DNA of 64,000 nt from Mesaphorura yosii (taxonomy: Eukaryota > Arthropoda > Collembola > Poduromorpha > Tullbergiidae). A program made the position numbers and the translations under genes. This document shows positions 45,721 through 60,700 of this stretch, piece after piece (position 1 is the first letter of the stretch; each line of letters begins with the position of its first letter). The DNA lies in the NCBI GenBank assembly GCA_009869945.1, contig WIXG01000091.1:179881-243880 (forward strand), read 5' to 3'. Below the pieces are notes generated by a model, which worked only from the letters and a program-made list of their open reading frames with translations, was not told the origin of the DNA and made no database searches.

Positions 45721-48700
45721 TCAGCAGATGACCCACTGCATGACGCTCGAGTCACGGCCTCCAGAGCTGACGAGTCTGGTATCATCTTGCAAGAATGACA
45801 CGTTTGTTACATGGCTGCTATGTCCTCCATACGCGTGGCAAAGAGTCTGCATAAAAGTGTAGAATTTGGACCTGATATCAGTGCAAAAATTAACTGTCAT
45901 ATTACCTTAGGCTGGGTGACCGGATGTGCATATAACTTGACACGACCGAAATCATCTCCGGTAGCGGTCAACTTCTTGTCGTGAGACCTATCGCATGCGT
46001 TGACATCAGTCCCGTCCGCGTTCTCAGGCCAGATGCCAAGTGTGGTGGAGGTTAGAGTGCAAGTTGAAGTAGCCCATTCAGTGTCTCGAAGTTGCGAGCT
46101 CTGTGGAATTTGTCGGCAGACGCTAGCATTCCCTGAATTTTAAGACAATGGCATTAGTGTGGCAGTTGATAGTTTTAAAGTGTTGAAGTTGAGACTTACA
46201 AAACAGGAGTTCATAATCACCAGAGTTGCTCTGAATGAAAGTGCTATCACTGGACCAGTCCAAATGTGTGATATAGCTTGAATGGCCCTGCAAACCCCAT
46301 GCGGACATTAGAATGAATCTCGTCACGCGTATTTCTATTGTCGAAGGCAGAGTTCGAAATTCCTGTGAGCTATTGAGCTGTAGCAACTTACCGTGCATCT
46401 CCCAATTCGATTGTACTTGTGGTATGATTCTGAGACTTGGTAAATATAAATGACGTTATCACGCGAGCCAATGGCCAGCATTTTCCCATCCGGTGAGAAT
46501 CGCACAACCTGTTGAATAGTGGCTAATTAATTGCTGAACTTCAACATAAAAACTTACAAAAGTATTAGTCGCAATCTGAAGCGAAACAATAAGCGATACA
46601 TCTCGCAAACAATGAGAACGATTAGAGGCGAACATGAGAGTTAAATGCCCTTGTCACGAAATCATAGCGGAACCTGTCTTCAACCCATTAAAACAGATTT
46701 GTCAGACTCAACGTTTTTATGGGTATCCGCTTAGCATCAGCAAGTAGTTTTTCACCTAACTCGGACTCATCACGCACGCAAAGGAAGACAATTGCGACTT
46801 ACTTGAATGGGTTCAGAACCGTCGTTATGATGTGATAAAATTTCTCTCGTCGCAGAAGAGATTGCAAACCAATGACCCAGAACCGTTCCCACAATGATAG
46901 CCGAACCATCTGGAGAGAATGCTGCAGACTGAATTTGCTCCTGTAGAATTTCATGGCGTGAACACATTAACACTTCCAACACGCTGAGCTTCCCGAGAGA
47001 AATACTTTTATAGTTTAATTACATCGAAATCCATTGACCAGACAGCTGTGTGAGACAAACTATCCCATAGAATAAGGACTTTATCGAAGCCACCCGTTAA
47101 GAATTGTTGCTGTTCTGGGTGCGATGCAAGTCCCCACAGTTCATCGGTGTGACCCTGCACAACTTGCTGAAATGGTAACTGGAAACTTCCAGCGAGGATG
47201 CAATTTTTGGTCGTGCCCACGATAAGTTGGCTTCCACGACCCTCGGTGATGGTTCTCACGGGACCATACTGCTCTGGGATCTGAATGAAAGATGCATTTC
47301 AGCTTATCGTTTCTGTTCACAGTTCTGATACTCCCGTCTTACCACTGTTTCCAACTCCACTTTGTTTAATTCACCATCCCACTGCACAACTCGACAATCT
47401 TTTCCACCACCAGTAAGTATTTCTCCATCCTTCATCGCAAAGATGCTGAATATTGGACCTTCATGTGCTCCACGCACCTGTAAATTCAGTTATGCTTGAA
47501 CGACTATTCAAATGACGCTGTGCTTCATAATTTTATTACCGATTTGGCCACAACATTAGTTCCTCTTGCCCAAACAAGAAGATTGCCACTTGAATCGCCG
47601 GAAACGACATCACCATTTCCTAAGACACGAAAAAGGAGATAAGACATTTGCTACATTCTTTGGGGCAAGCTGAGAAATTGCCATCGAATGGCCACCTTCA
47701 CGCTAGTGAACTGGAGAATAAGAGTAAACTTGAATCAGGGTCTTTGATGTATTTAGGACAAGGGAGAGGCGGCCTGAACAAACATGGCAATGTCTAATTT
47801 ATGTAATGTATGTAAAAAATCATCCATAAACTAATACTAATAAATTAATAATGTGAATAAAGTCAAAAATTAACCTTACCAGTGAAAGCAAGGCACGTAA
47901 CGTATTTGGGTTTGTCCCGGCTCTCAAAAATTCCCAACTTCTTGTACAAGACGCAGTTCTCAAACGACCAAAAGGCGATGTGGCTTTTCCCACATGAAAT
48001 TATGGCGTTTCTGTCAAGTGGATGGAATTCCATTGCTACCACCGTGTCTCCCGAACACTACGGAAGTGAAAATGAGAAACCACTGTTACATGACAAATTG
48101 CATGGTTCACTTTTCATGCATGCATAAATTAGTAAGGTGTCATAAAACATGGTTTTAAATATGATTGGAAAGTATTGAAATCTTGTTTGCAACAAAATGG
48201 GCCGGACAGATTAATTCTCCTTAAAAGGTCAAGTTCAATCCTGTCAAGTCTACCATATTTAGGCTGGACTTAACACTTGAGATTTTGCAGTATACGAGAA
48301 AGTGTATTTTTCTCAAAACGGGAAATCACAATTATTTATGCAGTTTATGAGCGATGCTATTGTGATGCCATTAAAAAGAAGTAAAATGAACCCTGAAGCA
48401 CGAAAGAACACACAAACTCGACATTCTTGTCTTTCTAATGACTATGAATGTGGTTACCTTATTCTCTGCCAATTTCTGTCCTTTGTCACCTTTCTGCCAA
48501 TCCCAGACGGAGATGTTATGATCCGAAGACTCGTCAATCACGCACAGTAAGGCACCTCCATCCTGCAAAGCGAAGACAAGCAAATCGTGGTTAGGATTAT
48601 TTACTAAAGTCATCGCCCAAAAACGTGTCAGCATCAATCATTTCATCGACAAACTCAAGTACACAAATCTGTTTCATAGAGATTCGATTCGCCGTTCAGC

Positions 48701-51700
48701 GAGCAAGATTTTATGAACTATCTCGTTCGCTTTTGTCTCACGCACAACACATTCCGGCGTGATTGCATTCTTTGACACTGAAGTGCATCACTTCCTTTGT
48801 TTGGATGTCTTGTTAAGGTTTTGTCAATAAAATCCTTTTCGCTTTGTGCTTTCTCATAATTTAGGCATACTTGACAGTGACAGCACACCTTTTTGAGCGA
48901 ATATGAACTCAGGACAATGACAAATGCAAATTCACGTACCGCTTTGGAGAAAGACAGACAGCAGATTGAACGTTCAAAGTCTCCAATTCCAATTACATGA
49001 AGGGTGTGGAGACTCACGCTGTTCCAAATCCTTACGTGGGCCTGCAGTGCATGCAAAATTAAGTAATACCATTTAAGCAGGGGTTCACATGAACTTGTTT
49101 GTGATTTTGGCGCTTACGCGTGGCATATGGCAGATAACCTCGTTATTATTTTTGTTATGCTCAAAATACGCCTAATTTGAAATTAATTAAAGTTTATTCG
49201 CATGCATGAAAATTTCCGCCGCACCGACACTGCAGAAATAATTGTGGCTTACCTTCCCATCTTTCCTGTCCTGACCAGCACACTGCCCGGTGGCAACAAT
49301 CAGTTTGTTCGGATGAATGGCTAGGCTGTAGAAAAAGAGAATAAATCAGTTTCAGTAGAAAGGTTTTGTGTTCTAACTTTTCCGATTTATCTGTGCTACA
49401 TCAAGAATCACGAAAGGTAAAGCATTTTAATTTGAGAAAAGTGCAGCAGATGCACAATACACGAATCAATATTCAATTTCAAATCTCGAACTCATCTTAA
49501 CTTCCCAATTGCCTACTTAACTGTTCAACTACTTGAATTTGCACAAAATCGTGCAGTGATCAGACAGAAAGAAGGCCGCCAATGGCAGATGCCATTATTT
49601 ATGCACTTGACACAATAACCACAAAACAAAAATGCATCACAGATTCACAGGGCTTGTTTGCAATCTAAAAATAGATTCTCATCCTATAAATAATCCTGCC
49701 CTGTCTTTGTTGCATTTGTAGTTTTTACTGTGAAGGTTTTTACTAACGTGCACAACAATAACAAAAGTGAACCGTACTGAATCGAGGTTTGTGCAGCGTG
49801 AAATTATCTTTTAATTGTTATTGGAAGAATGAAGATCGTGAGGAAGGTGTACATGGCTCTCAACAAAATAACCACAACCACTACGAATAAAGTACAAATT
49901 GGTGAACTTGTGCTTACCATTTCACATCGTCGTTGTGCCCCAAATAATGTCGCTGCTGTTGTTCTTCAATGTTGTACAAGACTACGACGGCTGCCATGAA
50001 ATAGACTAGCTCACCGGTAGGAAGATAGTACAGGTTGGATCTGCAGTCACGACCTCGATAGCCGTACCTGAAGGATGCATTGAAAGAAAACAATCTGAGT
50101 GCAGTCATTCATTCGTTAAAACAAAACATTCAAGCTGAAAAGTTAACCACTCCAATTGACAACTGTTATAAAAGTCAAATCAGCATTGACAAATTGACAC
50201 CACGTTTATACATTACGGTTTTGAACTGTCTAGATTGCTGTGATGTGTACTTACACCCATTCGAGTCTCAGCTTGGCTGTTGGAGCGACGGATACTCGCG
50301 ACAAACTGTAGTTGGCGATCAGCGCATTTGGTAAATACAAGTTGATTGGACGTCCGCGGAGAAAGATGCGAATGGTTCCTTCTTCTGTGTTGAAAGTCGC
50401 GTCTTTGGTGCTGGAAGTAAATAGACTAGCATAAGAATGGAAACCTGGCATTCTCGGCTTGGCATCGACAATATTTAAAGTGGTTGCGGATCTCTCAGAT
50501 CCTTTCAGTGTCAGTTCCAATTAATTAGATGAAAGTATCTTGACTTTACAAAGAAATACAAACTATACACAAAACAGTGTGAATAAAGTGAGATTGAATT
50601 CTTGAATCATACCCATGTCTCGTATGTGGCGATTTCACATGCAAATTCAACAGGGAACGTGCCGTTGCATTGTTTCTGTGAGTTTTATGAGGAACATAGA
50701 AAAGAAAATGCATATTTATTAGTTACAAAGCAGTAAAAAAAATTAGCAATTGTATACTGAAGCAATGTATGCTGCATAAAATGATAAATTCGTCAATTAG
50801 CTACAGCGCGAAGCCAACAAGTGCGAAAAAGTATCTGAGACGATGATAGCAAAGAATCGAAGAGCAAAGTAACATCAAAATCTAAATTCAATTCTGAATC
50901 TAGAGTAAATTTCAAAAACGTGCGTGAATACAAGCAAAATTCTGAGCCTCAAGCCGCAGCTATATTGAATTTCTGTGCAGGCACGATGCGGACTCTAATT
51001 GGATAATAATTCATATGCGAAACGCATATTTTGCTCGAAGCCTCGGCTTGAAACTGCAACATTTTTCAGCCGGGAGCGGCAACAGGTTGCTAATTGTCAT
51101 CGTCTTAAATCCACTAACGAGCTGCTCGCATATTAACAATGGCAGATCGCTGTTGCTCTACAGCTCAATCGCCTCACGATTTCATTGTACAAATTAATTT
51201 GTAAAATGTGCCACACGTAAACCAGAACGAGTTCGCGATCATGGTCAAGATAAAATTACACAAATTTGTGTAAGTGCTCGTAATTGAACCTTTCAATCTT
51301 GAATTTCGGGTATTCGTTGCAACTTGCAGCGAGTATTGGTAAACAATTATTTGCATTTGCGCATTGCAACGTGCACTCTCAAGTTTTTTGACCGGTAATA
51401 AAAAAACTGCGAGGCATGACAGGTAGTTGCTTTCGGAAATTTATACGTTAGCGCTGTGAGAGATGTAATGTATGTCCGAAGGTGTGAAGAAGAACCACAC
51501 ACATGACAGACATACTTCATAGAGAAATACGAGGCATTATTCCATGATATTTTGTAACAATGAAAATATTAATGGACAATAACTCTAATCTTCTCTAAAA
51601 GGGATTTTCTTAATAACAAGTTTTTACGATGAGCTACCATTACTACTACTACACGAGAGTTGTAAGTAGTCCCGGTCATTGTAATTCCATTATGCACTTT

Positions 51701-54700
51701 GTGCTTGTAATCTGGGAGGACAACGATCTCTTCTGCAACAAGCATACCACCAGCCACTTAGTATAAACACGAGCTGAGCGTCTTCTGAACTTGGAAGTAG
51801 TGTTGCCTTTGCTCGTGTTCATTTTACTTCCTAATGGCTATAAAGCTCATTCTCACAACAGTGAATTCTTGAATTATTGTCGTTGCATTAATATTACAAT
51901 CATCTCATCTCACCTCACAGCAAAATACAGAATATTTACACTAATCTCATTGCGTTCTTACCAGTTTACTGAGCGTGACGATAAACTCATTTACCAGATT
52001 ATCAGCTGCTTTGAATTAGTGTAAATTTTCCTTAACATTTTTGAAGAGATAATCTGTCACGAAAGCAGTAGTATGGAAAATTGTGCATTATTAAGCCAAA
52101 GAAGGAAGATGACAGCAATTAGCATAAATACAGGGCTGAGACCTCTATTTGGCTCATTTATTTTAATCAAATTAGATCGTACAAACGACCCTTGTGAATA
52201 TGTTTAGTTTGTTCAACATGATATAATAAAAGTGTACACTGTCCTGTGTGATTGCGCGGACAAAGACAACATTATGGACTCATACAAGACGCGGAATGAA
52301 CTCGAATTGCCAATAACGAATTGATCGATTTCTGGACTTTGTTTCACATTCCTCGGACTCGGACACTCATTAATGATGATTTATTGAATTTCACTAAATT
52401 ACCGACCCCTGACTACTCTGCTGCTTCGCTTCTTCCTGACTGACTGACTCTTTTCCTCTTTCTTGACTCTCTTCTCTTTTCCTATTCGACTCGCATCAGG
52501 ACAGTGACACAACCCGGACTCAATTTAAATATACAATCATCTCGCTCGTTGCATATGTTGATGCAACAATGCCCTTCACCCTTCTGGGCTACCATGCGTA
52601 GACGTCTTTTCCATGACTCGAGCACGCTTTGAATTGTTTCGACGGATGAGTTCCACTGCTGTTGCAAGACTTTCCACAATCCTCGAAACGACTTGACATA
52701 GTGCGAGATGAGTTTCTGCTTGAGGTATCCAAACCCGAAAAAATCAAGAGGGCTGATATCTGGGGACTTGACAGGGATGTCTTGCTTCGGGATTATTCTA
52801 ATCCCGAACTCTGACTCCAGCTCGGCAATATCGGTTTGAAGCACTCCTCGATATAGAAGGTGGAACTAATCTTCACCCTTTCGGGGACCTGAATCAGTCC
52901 CAGTACGCCAGGACCACTTATTGCAGCCACGGTCATGAACTTTTTATTGTTGTTGGAGTAGCGATACTTCTCGTACACGAACTCGTCCGTTATGGCTCAT
53001 GAACTAATCGTTGATCCAAGTGCCTCGACCCGCTTTTTGATGATCTTTTGACCCACACCTGCCTTGGAAAGTTCTCTCACTACCACCTCGACTTCCCTCG
53101 AATATTTCTTTGGCACTTTAGGCCAATACTCGACGAAGTCGCACTTGTTTTAATCAGGAGGGTCTAAATAATGTGTAACACAAGTTTCACGGCTTAATTC
53201 GAAAGTATGAGCGAGTTATGAGTGATTTCAACATCAGTCAAATAGAGGTCGCAGTCCTGTATTATCTTCAGTCTCAACTCCGTCATTTATGTGAACAAAT
53301 GACCATGGAAAATGACTGGCTTAAAATTGAAAAATGGAGAAGGCCAAGCGAGATAGTTTACAAAATTATGTGTCCACGCCCTACGCCTGCAGTGGTAGAA
53401 AAGGTTACGCCAAAAATCCGTGAAAGAACTCGAGCACTCGCGTTTTCAAGTTATTGTTTCTCGACAGCTACTAGCAATTCTTGCAATTTCATATTACGGA
53501 GATCAATGACTTGGCTGCCTAGTTCCGAGAAAGCAATTATCTGGTTTAACGACTGAAACTTTGTGCAACAAGCTAAATGCTGGCTCTGAAGCGGTGTATC
53601 TTTATTTAGCAGATCAGTATCGAAGTCAAAGCACTTTACACAGTATGCAGTAATATGATAATATGAAGATCAGTCTCTTACCTGACCGCCATTGCACTAT
53701 TCTGTGTAAACAAGGAAGGGTTACTTGTAAAGTCACTTGTCGAATTCCAACGTTTTGAACCGAGCTGCGTGTTGGTGTTGGCGTTTGTTGGGGAATTTTC
53801 ACCACTGCCGGCGCCGTTCTTTAGTATGGGATGAGGTCCGCTTCCTGCTTGTTGCTGACCCGGACCGCCACGAGCCGGTGGGTGTTGTGATAACGGTGAA
53901 GTTCGATTATATGGAGAAGGCGACGGCGAAGGTGAAAATCCGTTGGAGCTGTTGCTTTCACCGGAATGCAGCGAACCCGTCGATTGGTGATGGTGTGCTC
54001 TTCGACTCCTAGAGGACGAAATAATATTCCTTTCGGGTTAAATTCTGGCTTACCACTTTGTACAATGCGCTTAGTGTTACGCAAAACGCATGAAAAGTGG
54101 CCATTAGCGTAGATTGAATTTTAACGACCGAAGTGAGTCACGACTGATGGCTATTATTGCGGATAATGATAATACTGAATAAGTATTCCTCGTCACAAGC
54201 GCCCAGCGCTTCGTTTCTCAGAGTTATTACAGGTGGCTCGTGGCAAGCTTAATAAATTGTGAAAACAATTAAGCGTGATATTTAAATTAGTCGTTCCGAA
54301 CACGCTTTTTGCGTCAAGTCGGGTCAGGCCAGCTCCACTAACCACTTGCCATTTGCTTATCTAAACTGGCTCCTCTTTTTTCGTTGCCCACTCGGACAGG
54401 CCAGTGTAAAACATGACCTCATGCCGGCATTTAGAACCAACAGTCAAAGGAAAGCTTTCATCGAAAGTGCTTCTATTTGATCCATTGTTGATTCAAAATA
54501 CTCGAATGATTAATAAATCATTTTTATCGAAGCTTTGTGAAATAATGAATTAAGCCTGAGTCGGTTCCGATGAAGAAATCTTACCCGTTTATTTGCTGTG
54601 GATGCTGACCACCGTTGTGAGTGCGTCTCCAGTCACTACGCGAGTCTGAATTTGTGGCGTAAACTCGTAGGCGTCCATTCACCGGAGTCTCTTTCCCACG

Positions 54701-57700
54701 ACCGTTTGGAAACTCCCGTCCGATCGGCACAGGCGTATTTGTGACACTGGCGTAACCTTTTAAGCACAAGAAAAATTGAAGGGCAACTGCAATTAGTGGA
54801 CAAGTTCTAGTGTACCAAGTAAATGTGTAATTGTAACTCGGGTTCACCACAAATTGCAATCAGGAGCATAGAAGAACCTAAGCTAAGACATGTCAGTACG
54901 AGTGGAGATTTTCAGGAAAGCAATTGACGCTCAACTTGACCGCAGAAAATGTTGGTGTATACAGAAATAATTTATGATTTCTGGAAATGGAGCAAGTTAA
55001 CCACATCATCAGACTAATGCTCAATGCTAATGCATTTCAGGGTGAGGTTCCTCACATGACCGACTAGGATAATCAATTCTTCAATTCCAAACATGCATAA
55101 TGCACAATGCGCGAGTGCGAAACCCACTTGGCATGAAGTACTGCAGCAAGGCAAGATTTCCGTCAATCAAATTACACGCAAGCATGCGGGTTCAAGCTGT
55201 TTATCAATTAAGTAAACATAAACTAAACTCAGCTTACTCCGTCGATAATATAGCTGTAAATTGCAAACGCTCAAGTCGCGAGCAAGCACATGTCACAATG
55301 GACTCATGCTGTCTGCCATAAATGTGTCAAACTGTCTACTTCACGACGCAGTCGTTTACGTTTAGCATGTCAGCATCATCCATACAAAGGCAGAAGACAT
55401 TAAAGAATGACAAATTGAACTACATCGTATCATCATCGCAGTAAGTGGACATGTGCTCTTGATGAAACTCGTCCGTCCTGCACTTTTACATACATACTTG
55501 TGCTTGTAGTAATAAAAATGATAACATCTTATAGCAGAACGGTACACCAATTAGACTTGTATTTTATTGTTGCATGCGCATGCTTCAGAGCACAGACTAG
55601 ACTAGACTGCAAGAGTGGGTCAGCGCGAATGCGAATTCAAGCCTCGATCAAACTTCGTTTAATATAAATACGCGAGACGCTAATGGCGAATAAAATAGAA
55701 AGCCGGCATCTTGGCGTACGCGTACGTATGCAAAGTAGAATAGGTTAATTGAAAACTACATTGTCCACATGTTTCATGATTTGCTCGCATGTGCAGATTT
55801 TTCTCGAGGCAGTAGCAACGCAGCAAGTACAAGATCTTCATTTCAGAGACAGATGCAGCATTCAGCACGCACCAATATCATAATTTATACGCAATGCAAA
55901 CAAACCGACTTAAACATGCTCATCAAATTCATAATTACAGCAATCAATACAAGACTCAACTCGTGTTCGTGCTCAACAAACTGGCTTCGAATGCACCTCA
56001 GTCACGCCAGACGCCACGCTTCTTCGATGCCAAAACATGAACTTCAGCTTTAGTATCAGGATTGGTGAAAATGTTGTCAATGAATTGAGTGCATTGATGT
56101 TATTCAAATATTGTACGAAAAAAGATTGCGTTGCAGTTAAGTTGGAGCTATGATATCGATATTTCTGTTGAATTTGTGTCGTGACATTGACATAAAGCAT
56201 TATTCTACTTTAATTTCTACTTCAGATTAAATGAAAAAAACTGAATTACATGAATGAGTCAAATGTGAATCCTCGCTTAGAATTGTAATCATAATTGCTT
56301 CCTTTTGAATACCTTCCCATATTTACTTACAGTTCATTGGCATTGCAAATGCAATGAACGAAATGTCTGCTCTGGCTGCATTCTGGAGCTCCCATTCTCA
56401 ACTAAAAGCAATCTGCCATGTCACTTACAGCAATCGTATGCTTTTTTGTCAGTTTTAAGAATGTTTGAAGATGTTTCAATTGCGCTTATGTGCCTGGCCG
56501 TTTTTGATCGGCTAGTTCAATGTAGGGCTCATGTTTATTCAAGTCATCAACGATGCGTTAAAGACACATCTCATTTTATTCGCATCCTTCCTTCGCCTTC
56601 GCACGTTATGACCGTCATCATCTCATTAAAGCAAAATCAGTCTTCCAAAACATTGCTGCTGGGAGCAGTAGATGCTCGTCCTTTTGTAGGAAAATCTGTC
56701 ATAGCTTTGCAATGAAAAGTCCAAGACTGTTTTTAAGGACTTTTTTTTCATAAATCACTGCCTGTCCTTGAGAGGTGTCTTCGTCTTTTCATCTCCTCTT
56801 CCCTGATTCGTGATTCAGAATGCACATGATGGTCAAAGTCTGCTCGCTCAACAGCATTCGCTCTATCCTAGTTTGTTTATGACACTCAATGACAGCTTTA
56901 TCTCCCCTGCCTTGCAATTTACTATCTTCAATCCAAAGAATCGCTTGACACGTTCCAATAAATTACAGTTCCAAGGCATTGCTCCATATTCGGAACGCCA
57001 CTGCAAGGAGAATTTTGCAGGTGTGGAATAATTATAGAAATTCAGAGCTATTAATTTAGGAACGAAGGCAGACTTTTCGCTAAATTAAGTCGAGCGTCTC
57101 AAATTAATCCATATTTGGCAATTTTTTCCAAGCGTAATTCGCAAATTATACTCTGCATAAAAAGATAAATTTAAACTTCAAAGTTAACAAATGTCCTGAC
57201 GAATTATGACAGCGTGATGGCTCAGTGTGAATGATGAGTTGTTGTGTTCCTCAAACTGTGTGCAGTGAACCTGTCATTATTACACGGTACGAGAGAAGAG
57301 CGATGTACGTTTCTTACCTCTGGCACCTTCAAGGTTGGTGATTCGACGCAGCACATCTGCAAGAGTTGCACGAAGGCACAAGATCTCATCTCGCTGCTCG
57401 TAAACTTTCTTCTCCAAATCACCGACGCGTTCGCGAAGAGTTTCATTCTCGTTGGCCAGCATCTCGTCTGGAAAACAAACAGATTACCATGAAACAAACG
57501 TCTCGAAAACAAGCTTCAAGCTTTTCTTTTCCTTGTGCTAGAATTGCACATGCATTCGTGTCATCATTGCGCAACCTTCGAAACTCATTAGGAACCAATA
57601 CATTAGTAATTTACGAAGCTGCTTAATTCATTTAGCTTAATCTGTGAAAACATTTCTATTGCACCAAACGCAGTTGAAACGAACCAGGTTAACATACTAC

Positions 57701-60700
57701 AAGCATGCGAATCGAATTTTCGACGAATCCTTGCATGAATTCCGCTTCGCACTGAACTCAATCACATTAAGCCAGAAATATGATACATGTCCTCAAAGAT
57801 AAGTAATGACTACGCTGACTGAGTATTTACATGCAATCTGTAAAGAATAAGCTACGAATGTGCAAAAACAACACAAATGTAATTCCATACTCTAACTTTG
57901 TGCACAACCTTTTGACCTTTGCCGTACGTAATTATGGTCAAGACCACAAATTTCACTTCACTCAATACTTTCAATACTTACTCCACACTGTCCTGATGTG
58001 GTCTTCTCTTTTGGTGCCAGCGTCTCCTTCACTCACATTTCCATTGCAAGCTTTTACTGAATTATCATAATCATGAAGAACATGAGGAGATTCAGAATCT
58101 CCCATTATGAGATGACTCCACGACACTTTTTGCCTCAAATTTTAACTAATTTTTTGTGCATGCACGTTTTCTTCATAACGACATAATTGTTCATCTTGCC
58201 TGCCTGCACTCGCACTCATCCGTGCGTGGCTTGGCTTTGGTTTACGATTTGCGGTAAAATAATTGCATTGTTACAACACCCGCATAGACCAGCTATCCTC
58301 ACAAAAAATACAAAATGTAATCCAAATGTACACAAAGAGATTGGATTGTCATCCACAAAATAGCATGACGATGAAGGCGATGGTGTCTGGAGGTGGCAAG
58401 GCACAAGAAGTTAGCACTTATTCTCACACGTTGTGCACATTCTGAATCTCAGGTGACGAATCTTCGCACTAGCAATGGCAATGACAATGACCGAGGGACA
58501 AAATAACTTATTTATTGCTACACCGTAGAGATGATACACTAGCAAGTCAGTGCACATTTAATAATTTTATTCCATTAGGAAATTATTTCGTTGCACAGAT
58601 ATTATAGTTTCGGTTTCGGCTCTCGGGACAAGCATATGTCAGACTCACGTTTTATGCTCTTCATTTCTACAAGAATTGCTTTGTGTACTAATGTAACTTG
58701 TGTTATTGAGATATTAATCATTTAGCTGTTGCCTCTAAAATTCCAAGAATTTTGACATACGAAAAAGGACACTTTTACGGAGGGAAATATTTCGCTGTCC
58801 GTCCACAGTCGAACTTTGAGCTCACATGCACATTACGACCAACCGCTGACTAACTGATCATTATCACTGTCCAATAGATACTGGAGAGCTGCACAAACTC
58901 ACTACCGCACGTATCAAATTTCAGTGGTGTCAGTGTCAGTGCGCATTACCAAGAAAAGAGTGAAGGACAATAGGCTATGTAAACTTTTATGAGACTTTAA
59001 ATTGGATTTTTTCGCTTAGCTATCTGCATCTGGGATGCTAAAGGCGAGATACAAACTCATGAATGAAAAGCAGGCGTAATCGCTCTCTCGTACGCGCACG
59101 ACCTCAGTTTCCACAGAGCATATTTAGCTCTGTATGCGAACTGCAAACCATTATCGCAGACCATCTAGTCCAGACTGCTGCTATAATTGCACAAGATGAT
59201 TTGAAAAATATTACACGAACGTAACCTCGCGTATTATGAATAGAATAAAAATACTTGGCTATGGTTTCAGATATGCATTTGCCATTTGCTTGCACGTTGG
59301 CTTGGGCCAAAAATGTCAATACCGCTTGGATGCTTGCATAAAGAGAATTCTGTGGTTCTCCATGTAGATTCAGATTTTGTTCAAAGCCGACATGCACACC
59401 TTTCTGACACATTTTCATTCAAATCTCTTGTGATTGCCATTTTACATGGTACTGGTGGCACTCGTGCTGGCACTCATTTCCTATGCAAACGCAAAGTGAG
59501 CGCACCTTTCTATGGTATTTAACCCTGCAGTTCGTGAAGTTCCTTCCACTTTTGGCTGAGCTCGCTCAGAACTGTTAATTACGTTAATACTAATGCATGA
59601 AAGGAATTTCTGCTCAACCGAGTTCACGTTTTGTTAGATAATCAGACAATTTGCTACAAATCCGTCATCCGGTCCAATCACTCTTTGCTTTCAACTCGTT
59701 GAGTGCATTCAGATAACTTCGACCCATTTGAAGACGAATCTCTTTCCCAGGCAAGCCCGTGCCCATTGCCCTTTCTGCAAAGTTGGAACCAAGCCAACTC
59801 GTGATAGTAAATGGTAGTAAAAGTTATGGTGCAATAACAATAATGCAATGCGGGAAAAGTCTGCATTCAACAGCTTTACTGTGCCCTGTGCTAGGATGGA
59901 CCGGCATGAGTTCGCACTTGTTCTCGGTTTACTTCCAGAAGAGCCCAGCCAAGCGTTAAACTTAAGTTCATCGTCTGTTATGACCAAGCCTAGATGTCCC
60001 AAGAAGTTAAACTTTTAATTCATACTTCGTACAATAAATTCCCTTATATTAAAAAGCTGTACCTGGAGATAAGAAGCCACTCAAGTTTCAAGCTAGGGCT
60101 TCCCAAATGTTGCGCTATTTTGCTATTTCGTTCTGCTCGATTAAAACTCAGCTATGCTTCGTAGATCTCCAGAACACATCTCTTGAAGCTGACGCGTGCG
60201 GACAAAGACGAGTAATAGTAATAATCAAAGTGCCTTTGCAGCGTCTACTTTTACTCGATTGCTTAAAGCTATCACAATCCACAAATTACTTCTCAGAATC
60301 CACGGCGAGTTGGAGAAAACAGCAGCTGCGGGCAATGCTCAACCACAAACTGAACTTCATGCTGAGAGAAATACGCGTCAAATTAGAGACCAGAGACATT
60401 TCCTTTCAAGAAGCATGTGTTAAATTAAATCAGTAAAAATTGAAAAGTAAATAATAAAAGTATCTCCTTCAGTTATTCAAATCATATTAAGTTAAAGCTA
60501 GAAAAATACTTTCTTAACCACGACATGAGTCTCAAGTCGCGACGAGATGAAAAGAATATCGTTTTCTGTTTATTTTCATGACTGTGGAGAAGTCTTTTTA
60601 ATGACAGTTTCGTGCTGAGCGTCGAAATGCGAAAGGACAAAAATAGAATGCACGAAACATAAAAATGTATTATGATTGGAAACCTTCTTCAAGCGTTTCG

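Noticed and set aside
53737-54012. Plus-strand 91-residue frame and the minus-strand frame at 53821-54084
   Set aside because: Both are shadows of the Ser/Pro-rich EML linker exon, which is read in another minus-strand frame.
59709-60002. Possible transposase fragment in the first EML intron
   Set aside because: Some residues looked transposase-like on first reading, but no family motif could be supported.
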